Assembly: GCA_029210625.1 (NCBI GenBank)
Contig: JARGFU010000033.1
Coordinates: 1-44,416 of the forward strand
Direction: 5' to 3'
Length of the DNA stretch: 44,416 bases
DNA from: Deltaproteobacteria bacterium
GTDB taxonomy: Bacteria > Myxococcota > Myxococcia > SLRQ01
The translations under genes were made by a program, and so were the position numbers. The notes under the pieces are model-generated. The model ran no database searches and had not been told where the DNA came from. It saw nothing but the letters and a program-made list of their open reading frames with translations. Positions 17,101 through 24,172 of the stretch are shown here, piece by piece (position 1 is the first letter of the stretch; every line of letters begins with the position of its first letter).

Positions 17101-17971
17101 GGGGGCCCTCGGCGAGGCGCCCGCCTCCCTGGCCGCCTTCAACCACGCCATCCTCTACGTGCCGGCCCTCGATCTCTGGCTCGACGGCACCGCCGAGTGG
17201 GCGGGCCTCGACGAGCTGCCCCTGGGGGATCGGGGCGCCTCGGTGCTGGTGGTCGACCACCGCGATCCCTCGGCCTCGGTCTTCCGGCGCATCCCCCCGG
17301 CCCGGCCCGAGGCGAACCTCGTCGAGGAGAGCCTCGCGCTCACCCTCGAGGCGAGCGGCGGCGCGCACCTCACCGGCAGCCTGCGCAGCACCGGCGCCCA
17401 CGCCCCCGCCCTGCGCCAGAGCCTGCAGGCCCGGGACGAGCGCGAGAAGCTGATCGAGGCCTCCTGGTCGCGCCGCCACCCGGGCTTCAAGCTCGAGGCG
17501 GTGAGCTTCGCCGGGCTGGACGATCTCGACGAGCCGGTGGCGATGCAGCTCTCCGGGACGATCCCGCGCCTGGCCCGCCCGGACGGCGCCGGCCTCTCCT
17601 TCGTCTGGCTCGGCGAGGACGTGGGCATCGTGGACAAGCTCGCCTCGCTGCCCGAGCGCCGCCACCCCCTGGTGCTGGGCCAGCCGAGCACCTTCCGCTG
17701 GCGCAACACCTACCGCCTGCCCGCGGGCTGGGGCCTCGCCACGCCGCGGCCGCCGATCTCCCTCGAGAGCGAGTTCGGCACCTTCAACGAGGTCTGGACC
17801 CGGAGCCCGGAGGGGCTGCGCCTCGAGGCCACCTTCGTGCTGGAGCGGGACCGGATCGAGCCCGCCGAGTATCCGGCCTTCCGCCGCTTCCTCGAGGCCA
17901 TCGACGCCGCGCGCCGGGCGGTGATCCGGGTGGCGCCGGGGGCCGCGAGCGGCGCTGAGGACGAGGCGTGA
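14156..17971 (+). CDS. Large TPR - DUF3857 - transglutaminase-like exported protein
   Basis: 1271 residues. A short signal-like hydrophobic start (1-20) suggests export. An Arg/Lys/Gly/Asn-rich linker lies near 303-325, followed by tetratricopeptide-like helical repeats (about 335-640). A DUF3857 domain (about 650-820) and a transglutaminase-like domain (about 900-1020) follow. The catalytic set is intact: Cys954 in FGDCKDKA, His997 in FNHAIL and Asp1010 in LWLDG. It should be a peptide-modifying or protease-like cysteine enzyme; DUF3857-transglutaminase proteins occur widely in the Gram-negative envelope without a proven substrate. The start ATG at 14156 has only a weak ribosome site. It overlaps the next, homologous gene by 4 bases. 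Confidence 0.87.
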   Translation: MRSLAILALAASLGAGAPAGFPTHEGVSARPYTDIEVQQVAGRLQAGTSEPEAIGELLRLQELETEANDLPALRDAYLRAAWARRGSGELRAYARWRIAHVEWRRGRRPKAARWIRTLGFVQQVALIGPFPSVLEGETNAIRQSLDEGRELDLSAKVPGRWPETPWRTLSDIAPLGHFDLGALIEPAAESTVYVRAVIASEERQAAVLRLGTSGPTRLWLRGALVYESEAEHPARFDQLAVPVVLGEGKNELVLELTGTDASLGLFLRVTEADGDRLSGVRVLDPFLPGRMGPAPEVEEHVGGRRGRRAARNGKSGKKGRNGKVEPVFPPRPITLESALEEELAAAPENAEAWLALALLRSARPLERGPEAAGVPELRTALSHVPSETPRLAAEIHRRLARFSDDTNDALAHLGAARELDPDDPRVGLAEARARLDLGRDREAVEHLRTLVERTPHFLEGQLLLASTEGRLGFPQAEEARLAAAYERWPRARLSLMARARWLRAEGRIDEALTAFRVAASLYPGDDRVSSALISTLLQRGNLEDALRVLEAQLGYEPGQPRGWVRLGDLLSANGRPSAAERAYARAIALCPTRARSWLRRLRHHLRNQDDAAARASLVRAAELAPQDTEVGELARLLGTAAHRFGQEYLVDTSTLGEVMAEAPEDESTWTLVMQDLVEVHPSGLASRLHQEVHLALDERGARALQTFSIPYTPQDQDLRIEAARLVRPDGTILEAQETADRSLSEPWYRLYYDTRARQLTFPRVRPGDRIELVWRLDDIAETNWMGDYFGDLVSFQGTTSIRYRRYLLITPEERAIHASRLGLPRLEQKEERDARGRIVRSWEAREVPRVQLEPGMPGWTEVAAHLHVSTYASWGEVATWWWGLVEEQLELTPELEELAAALVEEIPEEDLRARVAAVHRYVVRSTRYVGLEFGVHGFKPYRVDQVNRRRFGDCKDKASLMFSLLRSLGIDSRLVILRTSDLGALGEAPASLAAFNHAILYVPALDLWLDGTAEWAGLDELPLGDRGASVLVVDHRDPSASVFRRIPPARPEANLVEESLALTLEASGGAHLTGSLRSTGAHAPALRQSLQARDEREKLIEASWSRRHPGFKLEAVSFAGLDDLDEPVAMQLSGTIPRLARPDGAGLSFVWLGEDVGIVDKLASLPERRHPLVLGQPSTFRWRNTYRLPAGWGLATPRPPISLESEFGTFNEVWTRSPEGLRLEATFVLERDRIEPAEYPAFRRFLEAIDAARRAVIRVAPGAASGAEDEA

Positions 17972-20900
17972 GGGTGGGACGGCAGGCCGGGCTCCTGGCC
18001 CTCCTCCTCCTGCTGGGCACCTCGGCCAGCGGCTGCGGCCTCCTGCGCAGCCTCTTCGGGGGCGAGGGGAAGAGCGACGCGGATCGGCGCATCGCCTGGG
18101 CGCGCGAGGTCCTCGCCGACGAGGATCCCGACGGTGACGATCTGGCCCGCGCGGGCTGGGTGCTCCTGCTCTACGCCAACGACGACGAGGGCGCGGCCCG
18201 GGCCTTCGAGGCCGCACCCGCCCGCGCCACGAGCGAGGCGATCCTCGGCCGGGCCGAGCTCGCCCGCGTCCGCCTCGAGGCGCGCCAGGCCGCCGAGGGC
18301 TACCTGGAGCTGCTCGTCACCGATCCGCAGAGCCCGGCCGCCGAGGTGGCGCAGGCGCGCCTCGCGGGCCTGGTCGGGCTGGACGCCGGCCTCGACGCCC
18401 GCCACGACCAGGCCCTCCAGGCGCTGATCGAGGCCGCCGAGACCTCCGCCCTGCGGCGGGTGGAGGCGCGGCGGCAGCGGATGGCGATCCTGGAGGAGCG
18501 CGGCGACCTGGAGGGGGCGCGAGCGCTGGCCGCGGCCAGCCAGCCCGACGCGCTGGTCGTCGTCGGGCCCTTCTCGCGCTACCGGGCCCTCCACGCCCGC
18601 CGGGCCTTCTGGCCCGAGGTCGAGCCCCTCAAGCGGGCCGCCGAGGGCGAGTCTCCGGAGGCGCCGGCGGGCTACGCGCCGCTCGTCGGCGCCGCCGAGC
18701 TGCCCGTGCGGCCCCGCCGCATCCCCGTCGGACCCACCGGCCTGCACCTGCGGGGGCTCGGCCGCTGGGGCGACGTCCACTACGCCCTCACCGACCTCGT
18801 CCTGCCCGAGGCGCAGGAGCTGCTCCTCACCTGGGAGAGCGGCCGGGACCTGCGGGTGATGATCGACGGCCTCCAGCTGCTGCGCCGCGATGCCCTCGAG
18901 GGCGAGGCCCCCCCGCGGGGCGTGCTGCCCCTCCGCCTCGAGGCGGGACGGCACCGCCTGGCGATCCGCTTCCTGCGGCGGGCCGGCGAGGGCCCCCTGT
19001 GGGTCGCGGTGCTCGGCGCCGACGGCCGCGAGGCCCGCCTCGCCTTCGACACCGAGCACCTCGACCAGGAGATCGAGCGCCCGCTCGAGCGGGAGAGCGC
19101 GCCGCTCCTCGCCAACGTCGAGGCAGGGGATCCGGTGGAGCAGTTCTGGATCGCGCTGCGGGAGTTCGAGCGGGAGCCGCGCCGGGCCCGGGAGCTCCTC
19201 GCCGGGCTGGTCGAGCGCCTGCCTCACTCCGGGCTCGCCCATCTCCACCTCGTCTCCCTCCTGCCCGGAGACCCGGAGCTCGGCTCCGCCCTGACCACCG
19301 GCAAGATGGCCCAGCACCTCCAGCGGGCGACGGCCCTCATCCCCCGCCTGGCCGCGACCTGGGCGGTGGAGGGGGCCTTCGCCTACGAGCAGTCGCACGA
19401 GGGGAGGGCGCGCGAGGCCTTCCAGCGGGCGGTCGAGCTCGCCCCCCGCTCGCCCCACCTGGCGGAGGTGTGGTCGCGCTACCTGCTGGAGCGCGGCCAC
19501 GCGACCCTCGCCGAGCGGCACCTCGAGGCCGCCCTGGCCGAGTGGCCCGAGGCCTGCCCCCTCTGGAGCGTGGCCTACCAGGTGCGCACCGACGAGGAGG
19601 CCCTCGGCCCCCGGGACGCCGCGGCCGAGCGGCTGCGCGGCTGTGGCCTGGAGGGGATCGATCGCTGGGCCACCCACCAGGCCGAGCGCGGGGAGCGCGG
19701 CGCCGCCCTGGAGGGACGCCGCCGCCTGCTCGCCTACCAGCCCGGCCGGATCGGCTGGCGGCTGGATCTGGCCCGGGTCCTCGCCTCCCTGGAGGAGACG
19801 GCCGAGGCCGAGCAGGTGCTGGCGGCGGGCTCGGCCCTCTGGCCCGAGTCGGCCTCCCTCCTGCGGCGGCGCGCCGAGCTCCTCGACCGCCTGGGCCAGC
19901 GGGAGCAGGCGCTCGCGCTGCGCCGGGCATTGCTGCAGGTGGACCCGGAGGCCCTCGACCTGCGCCGGGCCCTGGCCTTCGAGGCGGGGGAGCAGCTCCT
20001 CTCCTGGGGCGCCCGCGAGCTCGAGGCCGACATCGAGCGCTACCTCGAGGCCGGTCAGGCCCTGCGCGCCGGCGCCAACGCGGTGGAGGTGGTCGACCAC
20101 GCCGTGGTCGAGGTCTTCGTCGACGATCCGCGCCGCCCGGTGGTGGTCGAGCGCATCCAGTCGGTCACCGAGGTCCTCACCAAGGAGGCCCTCGATCGCT
20201 ACGGCGAGGTGAGCCTGCCCGGGGGCGCCGAGGTGATCGAGCTCTACGTGCGCAAGCCCGACGGCCGCCGCCTCTACCCCGACGCCGGCCTCGGGAGGGA
20301 GAGCCTCTCCCTCCCCGGCCTCGAGCCCGGTGACTTCATCGTCTCCGACTTCCTCACCCAGGTGGACGCCCGCGGCGCGGCGATGCCCGGGTGGGCGGCG
20401 AACGCCTTCTACTTCCGGGTCTACGAGCTGCCCCTCTACCGCTCGAGCTACGTGCTGCGCGCCCCCGAGGCGCTCCCCCTCGAGGTGGACGCCCACCAGC
20501 TCGAGGTGGAGGCGCCGGTGATCGAGGAGGGCTACCGGGTCTTCCGCCACACCGTCGAGAACGCTCCGATGCTGCACCCGGAGTCCGGCGCGCCCGGCTC
20601 CGCCGAGATCCTCCCCTGGATCCGCATCGGCGCGGGCAGCGGCCCGGCGGGCTACGGCTTCATCTGGGGTGACTACCTCCAGGGCCGGGATCGCCCGAGC
20701 GCGGCGATGGTGCGGCTGGCCCGCGAGGTGGCCGGCGAGCACGACGGGCCGGGGCCGGCGGCGCGCCGGGCGCTGATCGTCGCCCTGGCCCGGGAGGTGA
20801 ACCGCCGGATCGAGGGGCGGGTCTCGACCACCGACTTCGAGGCCACCGCCGCGCAGATCTTCTCGGCGGGCCGCGGCAACCGCCTGCTGGTGATGCGCGG

Positions 20901-21849
20901 GCTGCTGCGCGCCCTCGAGATCGACAGCGAGGTCGCCTTCGTGCGCAGCTTCGTGACCGACCCCGCCCCCTATCGCTTCCCCGGCCCGCGCCGCTTCACC
21001 CACGCGGTGCTGCGGGTGCCCATGCTGGAGGGCGGGCCGCTCTGGATCGATCTCTCCCTGCGCGGCGCGCCCCTGGGCACCCTGCGCCCGGCGCACTCGG
21101 GCCAGCCGGCGCTGGTGCTGGCGAGCTCGGAGAAGAACCCCGTCGAGACCCGCACCCCCGAGTTCGCGCCCGCCCTCGAGCGGCAGGAGACGGAGGTGGA
21201 GGCGGTGCTCTCCGCCGACGGCTCGGTGAAGGTCCTCGGCCGCGAGCTCTATCACGGCCACGCGGGGGCCGAGGTCCGGGTCAATCTCGAGGCCCTGGAG
21301 CAGGACCGGAAGCACCAGGCGATCCAGGCCCTGCTGGCGAGCTACTTCGGACCGGTGCTCCTCGACACCCTCGCCTTCGAGAACGACACCGTGCAGGCCG
21401 AGCCCGGCTCGCCCCTGACCATCCACTACCTCTTCGAGGCGCCGGGCTGGGTGCAGCGAGACGGTGAGCGGCTGATCCTCCCGGGAGCCTTCTTCCCGAT
21501 GCGCCTGGGGCGGGCGCTGCTGCGTCACGGCCGCCGCGAGCTGCCCCTCCTCCTCGATCGGGGCTCACCCACCCGGGTCCGGGTGCGGCTCGAGCTGCCG
21601 GAGGGCCACGCCCTGGTCGGCGATCCGCCCGCGCGAAGGCTGGAGACGCCCTTCGGCACCTTCGAGCAGACCGTGACGAGCGAGGAGGGAGCGCTGGTGC
21701 TGGAGCGCCGCCTCTCGATGCCGCTGATGCGGGTGGCCGCCGGGGACTACGAGGCCCTCGCCGCCTTCCTCATCCAGATCGACACCCTCGAGGCGCAGCC
21801 CCTGATCGTCGCGCCCGCGGGGGCTGCCGCGCCGGCCGCCGGGCGCTGA
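17968..21849 (+). CDS. Large TPR - DUF3857 lipoprotein with Cys-less transglutaminase domain
   Basis: 1293 residues, GTG start overlapping the previous stop (GTGA). The signal peptide ends in a lipobox (SASGC, Cys23). TPR-like helices (about 60-160 and 400-680), DUF3857 (about 690-900) and a transglutaminase-like domain (about 930-1040) follow the same order as in the upstream gene, so this is a tandem paralogue. The position matching the catalytic Cys is Arg969 (or Gly968, depending on the alignment), while His1012 in FTHAV and Asp1028 in LWIDL are kept. The domain should therefore be inactive and could serve as a binding or scaffold partner of the active paralogue; that role is inferred. 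Confidence 0.86.
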   Translation: MRVGRQAGLLALLLLLGTSASGCGLLRSLFGGEGKSDADRRIAWAREVLADEDPDGDDLARAGWVLLLYANDDEGAARAFEAAPARATSEAILGRAELARVRLEARQAAEGYLELLVTDPQSPAAEVAQARLAGLVGLDAGLDARHDQALQALIEAAETSALRRVEARRQRMAILEERGDLEGARALAAASQPDALVVVGPFSRYRALHARRAFWPEVEPLKRAAEGESPEAPAGYAPLVGAAELPVRPRRIPVGPTGLHLRGLGRWGDVHYALTDLVLPEAQELLLTWESGRDLRVMIDGLQLLRRDALEGEAPPRGVLPLRLEAGRHRLAIRFLRRAGEGPLWVAVLGADGREARLAFDTEHLDQEIERPLERESAPLLANVEAGDPVEQFWIALREFEREPRRARELLAGLVERLPHSGLAHLHLVSLLPGDPELGSALTTGKMAQHLQRATALIPRLAATWAVEGAFAYEQSHEGRAREAFQRAVELAPRSPHLAEVWSRYLLERGHATLAERHLEAALAEWPEACPLWSVAYQVRTDEEALGPRDAAAERLRGCGLEGIDRWATHQAERGERGAALEGRRRLLAYQPGRIGWRLDLARVLASLEETAEAEQVLAAGSALWPESASLLRRRAELLDRLGQREQALALRRALLQVDPEALDLRRALAFEAGEQLLSWGARELEADIERYLEAGQALRAGANAVEVVDHAVVEVFVDDPRRPVVVERIQSVTEVLTKEALDRYGEVSLPGGAEVIELYVRKPDGRRLYPDAGLGRESLSLPGLEPGDFIVSDFLTQVDARGAAMPGWAANAFYFRVYELPLYRSSYVLRAPEALPLEVDAHQLEVEAPVIEEGYRVFRHTVENAPMLHPESGAPGSAEILPWIRIGAGSGPAGYGFIWGDYLQGRDRPSAAMVRLAREVAGEHDGPGPAARRALIVALAREVNRRIEGRVSTTDFEATAAQIFSAGRGNRLLVMRGLLRALEIDSEVAFVRSFVTDPAPYRFPGPRRFTHAVLRVPMLEGGPLWIDLSLRGAPLGTLRPAHSGQPALVLASSEKNPVETRTPEFAPALERQETEVEAVLSADGSVKVLGRELYHGHAGAEVRVNLEALEQDRKHQAIQALLASYFGPVLLDTLAFENDTVQAEPGSPLTIHYLFEAPGWVQRDGERLILPGAFFPMRLGRALLRHGRRELPLLLDRGSPTRVRVRLELPEGHALVGDPPARRLETPFGTFEQTVTSEEGALVLERRLSMPLMRVAAGDYEALAAFLIQIDTLEAQPLIVAPAGAAAPAAGR

Positions 21850-23145
21850 TCAGAGCGTCCCGACCAGGCCGGTGGGCTCGAAGGCGGTGAGCCGCGTCGG
21901 CAGGACCCGGCCGCGCAGATCGAGCTCGTCCGCGGTGAGGGTGGTCACTCGCTGGTAGTGATCCGTCAGCCCGCTGTGGGTCCGCCCCTCCTCGCTCTCC
22001 TCGAAGCTCTCCCAGAGCACCGGCCGCTCCTGCCCGATCGAGGCCTGCCAGCAGCGCTGCTCCAGGCGGGAGGCCAGCGCCAGCGCCTCGAGCATCCGGG
22101 TCTCGCGCAGCTCGGGGAGGATCTGGCCCTCGAAGGTGGCGGCGGCGGTGCCCTCCCGGGGGGAGAAGGGGAAGACGTGGAGGCCCGCGAGGCCGAGGCG
22201 CTCGCAGAGCTCGAGGGAGACCGCGAAGTCCTCCTCGGTCTCACCGGGGAAGCCGACGATGAGGTCGGAGGTGATGGCCACGTCCGGGCGCACGGCGCGC
22301 ACGCCGGCGACGATCGCCGAGAAGCGCTCACGGCTGGTGCGGCGGGCCATGCGCTTCAAGATCCGGTCACTGCCGCTCTGCAGGGGCAGGTGGAGGTGGG
22401 GCATCAGCCGGGGGTGGGCGAAGCGCTCGAAGAAGGCCGGCGAGAGATCCCAGGGCTCCACCGAGGAGAGGCGCAGGCGAGGCAGCTCGGTCTCGTCGAG
22501 GATCCGCGCGACCAGGCCGGCGAGGTCGGGACCCCCGGGCCACTCCTTGCCGTAGCCGCCCAGGTGCACGCCCGAGAGGACGATCTCCTGGAAGCCCTCG
22601 CGCAGGAGGCCGCGCACCTCGGCGAGCAGCGCGTCCGGATCGACGCTGCGGGCCGCGCCCCGGGCGAGGGTGACCACGCAGAAGGAGCAGGCCTGATCGC
22701 AGCCGTCCTGGGCCTTGAGGAAGGCCCGGGTGGTGGAGAGGCGGGGATCCTCCAGGCCGCCGGCGTCCGGGGAGGCGCCGCCCGGCGGGAGCAGGCCCTC
22801 CGCCTCGAGGTGCTCGAGGAGGCGGTCCTTCTCCAGGTTGTCGATCACCCGATCGGCGCCCAGGGCGAGCACCCGCTCGGCCGCCGAGGCCTGGTCGGCC
22901 AGCTCGGCGGCGAAGCAGCCGGTGACGATCAGCTTCGCCTCGGGGTGGTTGCGGCGCAGGCGCCGGAGGGTCTTGCGGGACTTGCGGTCGGCGACGTGGG
23001 TGACGGTGCAGGAGTTGAGCACCACCAGATCGGCCGGCTGCCCCGGGCCCACCACCCGGTGGCCGCGCAGGCGCAGCGCCCGCCCGAGGGCGTGGATCTC
23101 GCCCAGGTTCAGGCGGCAGCCGAGGGTCTCGAGGCGAACGAGCAT
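21850..23145 (-). CDS. mtaB: tRNA t6A37 methylthiotransferase MtaB-like radical SAM enzyme
   Basis: 431 residues, the usual MtaB length. The N-terminal UPF0004 domain has Cys10, Cys46 (NSCTVTH) and Cys77 (TGCFA) for the auxiliary [4Fe-4S] cluster. The radical SAM motif is CDQACSFC (Cys149, Cys153, Cys156), and a short TRAM-like C-terminus binds tRNA. The enzyme adds a methylthio group to t6A at position 37 of ANN-decoding tRNAs in the cytoplasm. The pattern GCRLNLGE favours MtaB over MiaB (whose motif is GCQMN) and over RimO. It is convergent with the TPR lipoprotein with no base between the two stops. It is divergent from an SDR gene across 127 bases, in which I see no clear promoter. Confidence 0.93.
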   Translation of the reverse strand: MLVRLETLGCRLNLGEIHALGRALRLRGHRVVGPGQPADLVVLNSCTVTHVADRKSRKTLRRLRRNHPEAKLIVTGCFAAELADQASAAERVLALGADRVIDNLEKDRLLEHLEAEGLLPPGGASPDAGGLEDPRLSTTRAFLKAQDGCDQACSFCVVTLARGAARSVDPDALLAEVRGLLREGFQEIVLSGVHLGGYGKEWPGGPDLAGLVARILDETELPRLRLSSVEPWDLSPAFFERFAHPRLMPHLHLPLQSGSDRILKRMARRTSRERFSAIVAGVRAVRPDVAITSDLIVGFPGETEEDFAVSLELCERLGLAGLHVFPFSPREGTAAATFEGQILPELRETRMLEALALASRLEQRCWQASIGQERPVLWESFEESEEGRTHSGLTDHYQRVTTLTADELDLRGRVLPTRLTAFEPTGLVGTL

Positions 23146-23272
23146 GGGCGGCGCTGGTTAGCAAATGGGACCCGCCCCGGCCAGGGGACGAGGCTCCTTT
23201 CGCCGGACCCGGCGCCCCTCGCCCCGCCTCCGGCTGTCCCTCGGGGGAAAAGGGACCTATCCTCCGCCCCGC

Positions 23273-24148
23273 ATGAGCACCTCGAACGGCAAGATCATGG
23301 TGGTGACCGGAGCCAACACCGGCATCGGTTATCAGACCGCCCTCGCGCTCTCCCGTCAGGGCGTCCGGGTGCTGGCGCACGCCCGCACCGAGGCGAAGGC
23401 CCGGGAGGCCGCCGAGCGGCTGGCCACCGGGGCGGCGGCCGCGGCCGGCCGGGAGGCCGGCGAGCTGGTACCCGTCTGGGGCGACTTCGCCTCCCTCGAC
23501 GAGGTCGAGAACCTCGCCCAGCAGATCCTCTCCCGGGCCGAGAAGATCGACGTGCTGGTGAACAACGCCGGCGCGGTCTTCTCCCCGAGGCAGGAGAGCC
23601 GGGACGGCTTCGAGCTCACCTTCGCGGTGAACCACCTGGCGACCTTCCTGCTCACCCACCGCCTCCTGGATCGCATCAAGCTCTCGGCGCCCTCCCGGAT
23701 CGTCACCCTCTCCTCGGCGGCTCACCAGCGCGGGCGCCTGGACCTCGACGATCTGCAGTCGACGAGGCGCTACACGATGTTCGGCGCCTATGGCGCGAGC
23801 AAGCTGGCGAACCTCCTCTTCTCGAAGGAGCTCGCCGTCCGCCTCGAGGGCACCGGCGTCACCTCCAACAGCGTCCACCCTGGCGTGGTCTTCACCCGCT
23901 TCGGCCGGGACGGCGACGCCGGCGGAGGCTTCGACTGGCTGATGGGGATGGCCAAGCCCTTCCTGATCTCCCCGGAGCGCGGCGCGCGCACCTCCGTCCA
24001 CGTGGCCACCGCCCCGGAGCTCGAGGGGGTCAGCGGCGAGTACTTCATCCGCTCCAAGGTGGCGCGTCCCAGCAAGTCGGGGCGCGACGCCGAGCTCGCG
24101 AAGGCCCTCTGGGAGAAGACCGTCGAGCTCCTCGGGGACCGCCTCTAG
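23273..24148 (+). CDS. Short-chain dehydrogenase/reductase, retinol-dehydrogenase-like
   Basis: 291 residues of the classical SDR fold: cofactor motif TGANTGIG (12-19), NNAG, catalytic Ser in TLSSAAH, and YGASK (catalytic Tyr and Lys). The segment SKLANLLFSKELAVRLEGTG is characteristic of the retinol-dehydrogenase/WW-oxidoreductase-like branch. It should reduce or oxidise a carbonyl or alcohol with NAD(P)H; the substrate cannot be told. I chose ATG 23273 because residues before it are not SDR-like. The ribosome site is weak. It is convergent with the Ton operon 2 end, 24 bases apart. Neighbourhood gives no pathway. Confidence 0.92.
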   Translation: MSTSNGKIMVVTGANTGIGYQTALALSRQGVRVLAHARTEAKAREAAERLATGAAAAAGREAGELVPVWGDFASLDEVENLAQQILSRAEKIDVLVNNAGAVFSPRQESRDGFELTFAVNHLATFLLTHRLLDRIKLSAPSRIVTLSSAAHQRGRLDLDDLQSTRRYTMFGAYGASKLANLLFSKELAVRLEGTGVTSNSVHPGVVFTRFGRDGDAGGGFDWLMGMAKPFLISPERGARTSVHVATAPELEGVSGEYFIRSKVARPSKSGRDAELAKALWEKTVELLGDRL

Positions 24149-24172
24149 CGCCTGAATTCAACCGCGGCCGGC

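Noticed and set aside
14117-18217. Very long open frame on the minus strand opposite the first TPR-DUF3857 gene (over 1300 codons)
   Set aside because: Shadow of the real plus-strand gene in GC-rich DNA: the product is rich in Arg, Pro, Gly and Ala with no recognisable domain, while the opposite strand encodes intact DUF3857 and transglutaminase motifs.
17710-21528. Long minus-strand frame opposite the second TPR-DUF3857 gene (over 1200 codons)
   Set aside because: Same reason; composition is shadow-like and the plus-strand lipoprotein is clearly real.
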